A stretch of 41,506 nt of DNA from positions 1 through 41,506 of the forward strand of contig JBKECQ010000058.1 of NCBI GenBank assembly GCA_047974845.1. The letters run 5' to 3'. The position numbers were made by a program, and so were the translations under genes. Positions 1 through 8,600 of the stretch are shown here, in pieces; position 1 is the first letter of the stretch; each line of letters opens with the position of its first letter. The notes under the pieces are model-generated. The model saw nothing but the letters and a program-made list of their open reading frames with translations. It did no database searches and was not told the DNA's origin. This DNA is from Aminipila sp047974845. GTDB taxonomy: Bacteria > Bacillota > Clostridia > Peptostreptococcales > Anaerovoracaceae.

Positions 1-129
1 AGAAACAACGGGCATTACAACAAGCAATATGAAAATATAACCAGCACTCTAATGAATGCTGGTTATATTAGAACCTACAATTTAATTGTTTTCTTTGTCT
101 ACTTGACAAGGGATGTATCACGCATCTAA
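1..129 (+). CDS. possible 3' end of a plus-strand gene, cut by the window edge
   Basis: Plus frame 1 is open from the first base for 42 codons and stops with TAA at 127-129; the other two plus frames close within about 40 bases. A plus-strand terminator hairpin (117-143) overlaps the stop, which suits a gene entering from the left. The tail reads RNNGHYNKQYENI..., which I do not recognise. A 13-bp hairpin (34-46 with 57-69) lies inside it, so the stretch could equally be untranslated 3' sequence. Weak call resting on open frame and context only. Confidence 0.22.
   Translation, partial: RNNGHYNKQYENITSTLMNAGYIRTYNLIVFFVYLTRDVSRI
34..69. other. 13-bp inverted repeat with 10-base loop
   Basis: Arms 34-46 and 57-69 are perfect complements. 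Neither side has a proper T tract: the minus side has only TTTTC and the plus side none. It is either a weak back-up terminator for flagellin or a structure inside the partial plus-strand gene. Confidence 0.4.
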
Positions 130-143
130 CGCGTGGTTTTTTT
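117..143 (+). terminator. intrinsic terminator, plus strand
   Basis: A 7-bp GC-containing stem (117-123 with 131-137, including one G-T pair) with a 7-base loop is followed by a run of T (137-143). It points rightward, so it ends transcription entering from the left edge and faces the flagellin terminator. Confidence 0.6.
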
Positions 144-145
144 GT

Positions 146-183
146 ATAAAAAAAAGTAAGCAATGCGTATTGCATTGCTTACT
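146..183 (-). terminator. flagellin terminator
   Basis: A perfect 12-bp stem (155-166 with 172-183, 5-base loop) is followed on the minus strand by about eight T (complement of 147-154). It lies 72 bp past the flagellin stop and is a textbook intrinsic terminator. Confidence 0.85.
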
Positions 184-254
184 AAAAATACTTTTTAGCC
201 CATTAATTTTGAGCTTCTCTGCGTACGTTTTTATAGTATTTTGTTTATAGGATA

Positions 255-2468
255 TTAACCTAATAACTGAAGAACTCCCTGAGGTAGCTGATTTGCCTGA
301 GCAAGCATAGCCTGTGAAGCCTGAATAAGAATGTTGTTCTTAGTATACTTCATCATTTCTGATGCCATGTCAGTATCTCTGATACGAGATTCTGCTGAAG
401 TCATGTTTTCTTCTGTTACGCCTAAGTTGTTAATTGTATGTTCTAGTCTGTTCTGGATAGCACCTAAGTCACCTCTAGTTGATGAAACGCTGTTGATAGC
501 AGATTTAATCTTACCAATAGCATCTGAAGCACCCTTCTGGCTGCTGATATTTACGTCAGAAATCTTTAATGATTTTGAGCTCATATCGTCAACGCTTACA
601 GTAACCTTCTGATAATCATCACTTGTGTCACCAACCTGAAGAACTAGTCCTTCACCCTTACCATTCTTAGCAGTAGTGAAGTCATTAATTCTTAACTGAC
701 CTGAAGTCTTATCATATTTAGCATCAATGCCATCCTTCTGAAGAGCCTTTTCAAGAGCTGCAAAGTTATCATCCTTGCTTGCACCTAAAGTGATTGCTGC
801 ATTTCCTTCTCCAACCTTTTCAACACCATCAGTAAATTCATAAGTTCTTCCATTTACTGTAACAGTATCGCCAAGCTTAAAGTTTCCTGCTTTTCCTACA
901 GAGTTATTGTTGAATTCAAGAATAGTTCCCTTGTCTAGAGCTGCTGTTTCTGTTTTAGCAGTAGCAGTAAATCCAGCTAAATCTGAAGACATACCAATAA
1001 CAGATGCTCCACCAGTTCCTGCAACCTTAGTTTCAAATTCAATCTTTGAACCAGTTGCCTTAATTGAGAACAATTCTGAGAATTCACTGTCTTCTCCAAT
1101 TGCTTTCTTTATAGCTTCTGCAGTCTTACTTGCACTAGTTCCTGCTGTGTAAGTAAGTTCCTTAACCTGGTTCTTACCGTTAGCATCAGTGTAGTTAATC
1201 TTTAGGCTCTGCTTTTCAGATCCAGTTCCTGCAATTGTAATGCTAGTCTTTAAGTTTGTTGCAGCATCTGAAGTAACTGTCATACCATCAGCTTTTACTT
1301 CAATTCCAGTACCTGTTTGCTGACCCTTAATTGCTGCATTATCAGTAATTTGGATTGTTCTTTTTGCTGTAGAAGAAGTTCCTGCTTTAATCTTAGCATC
1401 AACTCCTGCTTCCTTAAGCTTCTGAAGAATTGAATCTACGCTTTCTTCCTTGTCGATTACGATAGATTTGTCTCCAACCTTAAACATTCCACCAGCAACC
1501 TTTGAAGCTGTAGCTGGAACTACGATTTCATAAGCAGCGTCTGCACCCTTTACATTAGCTCCACTTGCAGTTGAGAATGTAACACCATGTGTAGGTGCTG
1601 CAGTACCTGCTGCATTTGTAGTCTTGATGTCAGTAATTCTAGCAGAATCAGAACCTGTTGTCTTAGAAGTAATAGCACCTGAAGCACTTACATTGAAGTT
1701 GTTCTTAAATGCTTTTAGAGCATCTAAAGTTTCTGCATCTGTATCAGATTTTAGAGTTGTAACAGATGTGTCACCGTTTAATGCCTTTGCAACATCTGAT
1801 GCCTTAATTGTTGTAGCAGATCCAGAGTAAGTTAGACCAATTGAGTAATCCTTACCGTTTGCAGTAAAGCTGATTGTCATCTTATCTCCAGCAGCAGCAT
1901 TTGAAGCTCCGTTAGCAAATGTTGTCTTTGAGTGTCCAGCTTCTACTCTAGTAGGATCTCCTAAACCTGTTGTACCAACGTTTAGTACAGTTTCAAGCTT
2001 ACCATTTCCTTCACCAGTTCCGCCGTTTACCTTTGAAGAACCTGCTAAAGAACCATCTAGTAGGTTGATTCCATTAAAGTTTGTACCTTCAGCAATTCTA
2101 TCGATTTCACTCTTAAGTGATTCAACTTCCTTCTGTAGGTTAGCTCTATCTACATCGTTATCATAAGTTCCGTTAGCAGACTGAGTAGCTAGTTCACTCA
2201 TTCTATTAAGCATGCTGTGCACTTCAGTTAACGCACCTTCTGCTGTCTGAACTAGTGAGATACCGTCATTTGCATTCTTCTGTGCAGTAGCAAGACCTGT
2301 AATCTGAGCTCTCATCTTTTCTGATATAGCTAGTCCTGCTGCATCATCACCAGCTCTGTTAATTCTATAACCTGATGATAATTTTTCTAAGTTCTTGCTT
2401 AAAGCACTATTGTTTCCGCCTAGCTGTCTATAAGAGTTCTGTGCAGCTATATTATGTTGTATTCTCAT
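255..2468 (-). CDS. fliC: flagellin, very large, with long variable centre
   Basis: Filament subunit exported through the flagellar type III apparatus. The N-terminal D0/D1 region (about residues 1-140, beginning MRIQHNIAAQN and containing LSSGYRINRAGDDAAGLAIS) and the C-terminal D1/D0 region (about 650-737, ending in QLPQGVLQLLG) are both intact. Between them lie about 500 residues rich in Ser, Thr, Ala and Gly, built from several diverged modules that share a pattern of a short beta segment, 'NGK/GDK', and a helix before a second beta stretch. At 737 residues it is far longer than the usual 270-500. The longest frame begins ten codons upstream, but AAGGAGG at 2477-2483 sits 8 bp before ATG 2468, so I start there. 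It is preceded by a sigma-28-type promoter and a hairpin leader and ends at a strong terminator. No terminator separates it from the upstream sulfotransferase gene, so read-through is likely. Confidence 0.97.
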   Translation of the reverse strand: MRIQHNIAAQNSYRQLGGNNSALSKNLEKLSSGYRINRAGDDAAGLAISEKMRAQITGLATAQKNANDGISLVQTAEGALTEVHSMLNRMSELATQSANGTYDNDVDRANLQKEVESLKSEIDRIAEGTNFNGINLLDGSLAGSSKVNGGTGEGNGKLETVLNVGTTGLGDPTRVEAGHSKTTFANGASNAAAGDKMTISFTANGKDYSIGLTYSGSATTIKASDVAKALNGDTSVTTLKSDTDAETLDALKAFKNNFNVSASGAITSKTTGSDSARITDIKTTNAAGTAAPTHGVTFSTASGANVKGADAAYEIVVPATASKVAGGMFKVGDKSIVIDKEESVDSILQKLKEAGVDAKIKAGTSSTAKRTIQITDNAAIKGQQTGTGIEVKADGMTVTSDAATNLKTSITIAGTGSEKQSLKINYTDANGKNQVKELTYTAGTSASKTAEAIKKAIGEDSEFSELFSIKATGSKIEFETKVAGTGGASVIGMSSDLAGFTATAKTETAALDKGTILEFNNNSVGKAGNFKLGDTVTVNGRTYEFTDGVEKVGEGNAAITLGASKDDNFAALEKALQKDGIDAKYDKTSGQLRINDFTTAKNGKGEGLVLQVGDTSDDYQKVTVSVDDMSSKSLKISDVNISSQKGASDAIGKIKSAINSVSSTRGDLGAIQNRLEHTINNLGVTEENMTSAESRIRDTDMASEMMKYTKNNILIQASQAMLAQANQLPQGVLQLLG

Positions 2469-2476
2469 TTTATTTC

Positions 2477-2508
2477 CTCCTTGAAAATCTTTGGACAATC
2501 CTTTGTCC
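2477..2508 (-). promoter_or_regulatory. flagellin leader hairpin plus SD: candidate CsrA-binding region
   Basis: In the minus-strand leader a 6-bp stem (GGACAA with TTGTCC; 2503-2508 and 2493-2498) closes the tetraloop AGGA. The ribosome site AAGGAGGAAA (2474-2483), containing a second GGA, follows 9 bp later. CsrA recognises GGA in hairpin loops, and in Bacillus subtilis CsrA represses hag through an upstream hairpin and a site over the SD. The layout here is the same. No csrA or fliW lies in the window, so the role is inferred. Confidence 0.5.
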
Positions 2509-2522
2509 TATTAAAATGAAAT

Positions 2523-2570
2523 TTGAATTGATTTAATTGAACTAAAGAACGTACGCCATCTTCAATTCAA
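2523..2570 (-). other. inverted repeat in flagellin 5' leader
   Basis: Nine-base arms TTGAATTGA (2523-2531) and its complement (2562-2570) enclose about 30 bases just after the predicted transcription start. It would put a 5' stem-loop on the flagellin mRNA, possibly for stability. No T run follows. Confidence 0.35.
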
Positions 2571-2583
2571 TTTTATAAACATT

Positions 2584-2610
2584 ATATCGTAATATTTTGG
2601 AAAAACTTAA
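2584..2610 (-). promoter_or_regulatory. sigma-28 (SigD)-type promoter of flagellin
   Basis: On the minus strand TTAA (2607-2610), 15 bp, then TACGATAT (2584-2591). The Gram-positive SigD consensus is TAAA-N15-GCCGATAT. The predicted leader is about 110 nt. The same spacing and the same -35 occur before the APS-kinase-like gene (5318-5344). Confidence 0.7.
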
Positions 2611-2633
2611 GCACAAATCATAAATTTTTTATT

Positions 2634-4622
2634 TTATTTGTACATTTCATTTTCAAGTAGATTTTTATCTAAATCTATCTTTTTCATCATTTTTAAAGGT
2701 TGCCCCTTTTTGTTAATAAAATAGTACTCTCTGCTTAAATGTTTTGCAATATTACAATTGTGTTCTATGTATTTATCTATATACTCTTTATGTATTCTTG
2801 CCTGCTCCTCTTCCGGTACTTCTGAGGTATTGCCGTCCTCATCCTCCTTTTTAAATAAGCTTACGAAGGATTTACCCATAATATCATATAAGGCGTTAAA
2901 TCCGCTTATTTTAGCCTTTATCTCCTCTTCAGTAAGCTCTTTATTATCATAGCTCATAAAATCATATCCATATTGTTTATAAGCATCTCTCATCATATAT
3001 TCAATCATATATTTTTCATCTTCGCCCACATATTCATCATAGGTTCTATATACCGCCTGAGTACTAAATCCAATAACATTTCCCTCTAAACTTTCCGGGT
3101 CTACTTCTCCATATAAAGAGCAATATTCCATGGAATCGGCATAAGGTATATCTACAAATTGAGCCAGTTCTTTAAACGTAGCTTTAGGGTTCAACTTTGC
3201 ATCTTCAAAACGCACTAATCTTGAATCCTTATAAACTCTTATGTTGGTATCAATTTTATAACTGCAATTTAAAACTGTCTGTGCAAAAACATTATCTACA
3301 ACGCTTCCTTTTTGTTCATCGGTTTCAAAGTTCTTATACTTAAATTTTAAGGTTGCTCCATAACTGGTTGTAGGGCGTCTCATTGGTACAAAAGTTTTTA
3401 TATATTTAAACTGATTAATAATCTTCTTTTGATTTATTTCATCAAACTGCTCTGAGTTTAATGTAGCCCTACCCGCTTTATCATAGTCGATATCATAATA
3501 TATATTAGGGAAATGTGGTTGTATAAAGACTGCGGGTACAATCCGGGATTTTTCATCTATTAAATTTAAATTCCTGGCAATACCAAGGCCTAAGCAAACC
3601 AAAGCATCCTTATCTGTAACATTTCTAATACTCTTTAAGTACTTGCCTGTATTTATTTTTACAATTGTGTCGTTTTCTAATGTGTAATTTAATCTTTCAC
3701 TGGAATTTCTGCCTCTTTGCTTAATTTTACTAATGACTGCCTCCAAGGAGTCAATCATTTTTGAAGGAAACGCCAATAAATTTGGATGGGCATCAAAGAT
3801 TTCATTGAAGAAGTCTCCTCCATTATGCGCAGAAAATTGTGCATGCCAAATTAGCTTATTTATTTCCGCTACTCCTATGGGTTTAAATATGTACGTATCG
3901 TAATCAATTCCAAATTGTTCTTTAAAATCAATGGGATATAGATTTTTCTCATCCTCAATAAGAAATACGAACTTCTCATCTCTGAGAAGCTTAGTAAAAT
4001 CAATTATTTGCATATAACAGCAAAATTGCTCCCAATTACTGTAGTGTAAATAAATGTGGTTGTCTTTGGCAACCCATTCACTTTTTCTTACAGTATCATA
4101 TAAATACTCCAACTGATATTGTGAATATAAATCCTCTTCAAAAAAAGGTTTGCTAAGGTCTTTAAAGAAATATCTATCCACTATTTGGTTTGTAGGTTCT
4201 ATGTATTCTCCAAAGTACTCCTCTTCAGTAAAGAAGGGTATATAACCATCTCCAAATGGTAAAAATTTTATTTTTAAGTCTACAAAATCTATAAAATCCT
4301 CTTTAAAGAAATAAGAATATTTTTTTAAAGCCTTTTTATTATTTTCATATTGACCCTGTAAATCAGGTAGGGATGGTACAAAAAAGAATTTTGTTATTAT
4401 ATTTAGAACATCAGATTGATATTGCTTGTGGTTAAATAAATATACCAACTGGGAAAATGCTATTTTTTCATCTCCTCCAGTTGCAAGAAAATAAGTTGCC
4501 GCCTCAAAATCTATTAATGGATCTTCATGATTATTGTCCTTTAATGCCAATAAATATGCTTTTTGTGCTTCTTCTATACTGTTCAGTTCAGATAACCTTC
4601 TTGCTACCTCTATTGCTTTCAT
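2634..4622 (-). CDS. sulfotransferase-fold protein linked to flagellin
   Basis: A 662-residue soluble protein with no signal peptide or membrane segment. The first 70 residues look helical and TPR-like. A sulfotransferase core follows. Residues 264-280 (SAHNGGDFFNEIFDAHP) resemble the 5'-phosphosulfate loop 'PRSGTT..LLD.HP', with H266, G268 and G269 in place of the usual RSG. Residues 413-421 (PMRRPTTSY) match the 3'-phosphate-binding 'RdPrdv.vS' element with R416 and S420. Residues 470-492 (VRFEDAKLNPKATFKELAQF) match the family's 'vRYEDL..dP..tl..l..Fl' signature. A substrate is not evident. It starts with ATG 9 bp after AAAGGAGG, lies 43 bp behind the APS-kinase-like gene, and ends 23 bp before the flagellin -35 with no terminator. 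I infer a cytoplasmic transferase acting on flagellin or its glycan precursor before export. It could instead be a glycosyl- or other group-transferase of similar fold. Confidence 0.6.
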   Translation of the reverse strand: MKAIEVARRLSELNSIEEAQKAYLLALKDNNHEDPLIDFEAATYFLATGGDEKIAFSQLVYLFNHKQYQSDVLNIITKFFFVPSLPDLQGQYENNKKALKKYSYFFKEDFIDFVDLKIKFLPFGDGYIPFFTEEEYFGEYIEPTNQIVDRYFFKDLSKPFFEEDLYSQYQLEYLYDTVRKSEWVAKDNHIYLHYSNWEQFCCYMQIIDFTKLLRDEKFVFLIEDEKNLYPIDFKEQFGIDYDTYIFKPIGVAEINKLIWHAQFSAHNGGDFFNEIFDAHPNLLAFPSKMIDSLEAVISKIKQRGRNSSERLNYTLENDTIVKINTGKYLKSIRNVTDKDALVCLGLGIARNLNLIDEKSRIVPAVFIQPHFPNIYYDIDYDKAGRATLNSEQFDEINQKKIINQFKYIKTFVPMRRPTTSYGATLKFKYKNFETDEQKGSVVDNVFAQTVLNCSYKIDTNIRVYKDSRLVRFEDAKLNPKATFKELAQFVDIPYADSMEYCSLYGEVDPESLEGNVIGFSTQAVYRTYDEYVGEDEKYMIEYMMRDAYKQYGYDFMSYDNKELTEEEIKAKISGFNALYDIMGKSFVSLFKKEDEDGNTSEVPEEEQARIHKEYIDKYIEHNCNIAKHLSREYYFINKKGQPLKMMKKIDLDKNLLENEMYK

Positions 4623-4665
4623 AAAAGCCTCCTTTATTTTAATACTTTTATTATAAATGCTATTT

Positions 4666-5181
4666 CTATAGCTTCAATTGTTCAATAATTGCTTTTATGA
4701 CTTTATCCGGAGTATTTTCTCCTTCATTATAAATTGCTATGTCTGGATTTTTAGGTTCTTCACACATTGAATTTATACCTACAACATTATCAATTTTATT
4801 GGCTAATGCTAATGAATAAAGGTTCTTTTTATCTCTTCTGATAAGCTCTTCCTTATGAACCTTTAAATATATTTCATAGTAATTTTCAAAATTGGCTCTG
4901 TTCCACTCTCTATATTCATGCTTCATACCTATGATACAGCATATTGAATCTATACCTTGATCAGACAAAAGCTTCATTAGTCTTGTAGTTCTGTATACCA
5001 CAAGCTTTCTACCTTCATCAGAATAATCATGGTCATTATATACATTTCTAAGTTCGTCTCCGTCTAAGAACACTACATTCTTTTCTTTTTCAGAAAGATA
5101 TTCATATAATTTTCTTCCTATGGTTGTCTTTCCGGATCCTGCTAATCCCGTTATCCAAAACACTCTACCTTTATCTTTCAT
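4666..5181 (-). CDS. adenylylsulfate kinase-like protein (CysC family)
   Basis: A 171-residue P-loop kinase. The Walker A motif GLAGSGKTT (12-20) and the LDGDELR segment (39-45) are those of APS kinase, which makes PAPS from APS and ATP. The later segment RDKKNLY matches the family's 'RDPKGLY', and GINSMCEEPKNPDI matches 'GIDSPYEAPENPEL'. The usual SPYR..R lid is replaced by GMKHEYREWNR, so substrate choice may differ; the Campylobacter relative Cj1415 acts in phosphoramidate synthesis instead. GGAG lies 8 bp before the ATG. It is the first gene after a sigma-28-type promoter and precedes the sulfotransferase-like gene, which fits supply of a PAPS donor. ATP sulfurylase is not in the window. 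Confidence 0.75.
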   Translation of the reverse strand: MKDKGRVFWITGLAGSGKTTIGRKLYEYLSEKEKNVVFLDGDELRNVYNDHDYSDEGRKLVVYRTTRLMKLLSDQGIDSICCIIGMKHEYREWNRANFENYYEIYLKVHKEELIRRDKKNLYSLALANKIDNVVGINSMCEEPKNPDIAIYNEGENTPDKVIKAIIEQLKL

Positions 5182-5317
5182 TGTACAACTCCATTCTATG
5201 TTAAAAAAATTTACTACAACACATATATAATAATTTCTCTAATTCCATTAAAAAGTACTTTACATAAAAAAATTTTTCATAGTTTATATTTAAAATTTCC
5301 TTACTTGTACATTTTAT

Positions 5318-5344
5318 ATATCGTCATTTACACTAAAAACTTAA
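5318..5344 (-). promoter_or_regulatory. sigma-28-type promoter of the kinase/sulfotransferase unit
   Basis: Minus strand TTAA (5341-5344), 15 bp, GACGATAT (5318-5325): seven of eight -10 positions match GCCGATAT. The architecture is identical to the flagellin promoter. The predicted leader is about 130 nt and AT-rich, without an obvious hairpin. Confidence 0.65.
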
Positions 5345-5380
5345 TCCTACTAAATACAAATTGATTGTCCTTGAAAAGAT

Positions 5381-5427
5381 AAATAATAAAAAAGTCATGT
5401 ACAAGTTAATCCCTCATACATGACTTT
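5381..5427 (-). terminator. tRNA-Gly terminator
   Basis: A perfect 11-bp stem (5391-5401 with 5417-5427) ending in TTT and followed on the minus strand by TTTATTATTT. It lies just past the tRNA 3' end and just upstream of the next promoter. Confidence 0.75.
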
Positions 5428-5430
5428 CTT

Positions 5431-5504
5431 TGGAGCAGGCAACGAGAATCGAACTCGCAACCTCAGCTTGGGAAGCTAATATTTTACCACTAAACTATGC
5501 CTGC
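5431..5504 (-). tRNA. tRNA-Gly (anticodon CCC)
   Basis: The 74-nt minus-strand sequence folds as a full cloverleaf. The acceptor stem GCAGGCA pairs with TGCCTGC, the anticodon stem TTAGC pairs with GCTGA around the loop TTCCCAA, and the T arm contains GTTCGATTC. The discriminator is T and CCA is encoded. Anticodon CCC reads GGG codons. It has its own promoter and terminator, so it is an independent unit between the peptidase and kinase genes. Confidence 0.93.
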
Positions 5505-5531
5505 ATATGTTTTATATTATATGCCTGCATA
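5496..5531. repeat. 12-bp direct repeat covering the tRNA 5' end
   Basis: TATGCCTGCATA occurs at 5496-5507, spanning the first bases of the tRNA, and again at 5520-5531 inside the tRNA promoter spacer, 24 bp apart. It looks like a small local duplication of the tRNA start. Confidence 0.5.
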
Positions 5532-5544
5532 AATAAAATCTCAA
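5516..5544 (-). promoter_or_regulatory. sigma-A promoter of tRNA-Gly
   Basis: Minus strand TTGAGA (5539-5544), 17 bp, TATAAT (5516-5521). The predicted start is about 5 bases before the mature tRNA 5' end, giving a very short leader for RNase P. Confidence 0.75.
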
Positions 5545-5605
5545 CCCCCATATAAAATTTATTTATTAGAATTCTGTACTATTTCCACACTCATATCTAC
5601 GCTTA

Positions 5606-8600
5606 CTAGTTCAGTATACTATCCATTCTCTGGAACATAGTAGCAAGTTCTGCTCTGGTAGCAGAACCCTTAGGGTCTAGTTTTCCATCCTTTCCATTTA
5701 AAATTCCTGCCCCCACTGCCCAAGAAATTGCATCTTGTGCATAAGATGAAACCTGACCGGAATCGTTAAATTTATTTAAATCACCTTTAACCACAGTGTC
5801 TATTTTTTTATACTTGGCGTATCTGTAAAGAACTGTAGCCAGTTGCTCTCTCGACAAGTCACCATTTGGATTAAATGTTTTATTTTCAAATCCGGTTACT
5901 ATGCCATTGCTATTGGCCCAGCTTACTGCCGACTCATACCACTGCCCTGATTTAACATCAATATATCCGGCTGATTGTACTTTTGGTTCACCCTCTAGTC
6001 TATGCAACATAGTTACAATCATGGCTCTATTAGTCTTTACATTAGGTCCGAAATTTTTACTGTCTAATCCTTTCATTATGCCTTTTTCCATAACATATGT
6101 TACTGCCGGTGCAAACCAACTGCTACCTTTAACATCCGTAAAGTTTGCGGAATTTGCATTATTAGTAGTCTCGTCTGGCTTATTCTTATCTTCTTGTTTA
6201 ATTGTATCCTGTGGCTTTGCATTATTACTGCCTCCACTACCTCCATGGTGGCTTCCTCCGCCTCCACTTGTTACTTTTCCTGTTACTTCTATAAGCTCTC
6301 CCTTTTGACTATCATAAATTGCATTTGCTAATAGTCTAAATTGATGTGATGGATGAGCCTTATTTACAAGATGGTTTGCAAATACAGTAATTTTTGTGTC
6401 CCCAATCTTATCCTGTATAATAAAAGGCTTTCCTTTTACTTCCTCATGATTTGGCCACCATCCCGCAACATAAAAATTATCTTTGCTACTGATCGTAGCC
6501 AATATCTTAGCTGTTGATGGCGCACTTTGAATCCAAGTATCAGTGTTGTTATATAATATATCCTCCTTATCATAATTTGCAGTAACTACACTGTCAGTAT
6601 TTATATCTGCTCTTAATACTCCCTCGTAGTAATCTTCAAAACCTCCGACCTCAAATCCCGGTAATAGTCCGCTATTGCTGATTCCGCTCATGCCATATCC
6701 GCCAATAGCAATGATTGGTGTTCCTCCCTCTATTACTGCTTTTACTTCTTGCAGTGCCGCTGCACCCTCCTCATCTACTATTATGTCTGCTGATTTAAAA
6801 TCTTTTGTTAGTGTAAAACCAAGATCTTTTAGAACATAATTTAATTCATTTCCCTGACCTGCTACATTTATTTTATTTAACTCCTTAACACTTGCCTTTC
6901 CATCCAATGCAGCTGTATTTAAAAAGTATTTATCTTTAATAGTATCAATATCAGATTTAGCTACTACAAAGTCACCCTTTTTAAAGTTGTTACCCTCTCC
7001 GTAAGTAAAGTACACTTTTTTACCCATATCTAAAAGCGAGTTTACAGCTTTAATAGCATCATTGTTTGTGTTTCTTATAATAATCATATTTCCATTAGAC
7101 GGAACATTAGTTGCAGGAATTACGACTTCCTTCACTTTTTGTGTCTTTCCATCAAATGCACCACTCTGCCTGATTTCATATTTATCAAATCCTCTTAGCA
7201 TAGGGAAGCACATTGTAACTTCTGCATACATTGCCTTAAAATCAGAGAAGTCACTGCCATCGTACAGCACTGTATTAGCAAATCCTCTCTTTGCTTGATG
7301 CATATTTACTATAAAACTTCCTTCCGGATACGTTTGATTTCCAATAGTTACAGATGTTGTTGTTCTATCAACCTTTACACCATTGTTAATTAAAAACTCT
7401 GCCATTTCGTAGGCCGCTAATGAGTTTTTCTGTAACTTAGAATCTACAGGTAATACATAGTACTCTGGGAAGAAGTTTGCATTATCACCTCTAGGTCTTC
7501 CAATAACCTCACCGTTTGCATTAATTAACCATTTATCTACTTTCTTTGCATCAATACCATTAATGCCTCGTTCATAAATCATCAATTGATTTTTAAATAA
7601 TCTTTCCTTATTTTCTAAAGCATAATTCAATGAGCCTAGACCTGCATACATAAATGCATCGTTAGATTGCTGATTTAGTTCAGGTATTTCTACGGTATGG
7701 CCGATAGCACCATGTAGCAAGCTAAGCACTGCCGCATACATAGGTGCCCCATCATCCCAACCATCTCCATAATCATCATATGGGATAATAAAGTGATCAT
7801 ATTTTGTATTTGCTATACCTGATTTTCCTAAGGCTTTTGCGTGCTCATAAGCACCGTCCATTATTAAATCATATTCAAAGTTTGGTTCATGAGGCGGTGT
7901 ACATGGTTCAATCAAGAAGTCGGAAACAAATCCATGAAAATCGTTAAATATCATTGGAGACCATTTTGATAATGCCTGAAAAACTGTTGCAGTCTCTATT
8001 TGAGTTTGATATGTAACGTCTCGATTTGGGTCAAAGCCTGATACGGTTTCTCTATTATTATAAAATCTACCGTCCGGGTTATTATTAAGGCTAAACACCA
8101 CAATAAAATTATCCAATAGCTTCTGCACATCTAAGGTAACTTCATTCGGTGTACCGTCTTCATAATTACCATAGTTTTTATCACCCTTTACTAAGTTGCT
8201 GGCACTATTAAAAGTTATTTCATTTGCCCTTGTCAGCTTCCTTAGTAAGTCAATTTGTGCATCAACACCATTAGCTTCATCAGAGTGAATATTGTTAAAC
8301 CAAATTACCGGTTTATATCCGTCAGCCCCATCACTTTGAATCTTTTGTATTAACTGTGTAGGGTTCTCTAACATCATAGGCAGAGTCTCATTTAGATATT
8401 TATTTACATCATCCTTATTCCTTGAAAGAATTACGAATGGAATATCTCTACCCTCCGCAGATTTTCCTAAAGGTGCATATTCAACATATCTATCATCCCT
8501 TGCCGTTGATATTATTTCTTCAATAGCCGGTTTTACATCGACTTGCTTATGAAATGAATCAAAAGCATTATATGTCATTGTTTTAGATACAGACTTATTT

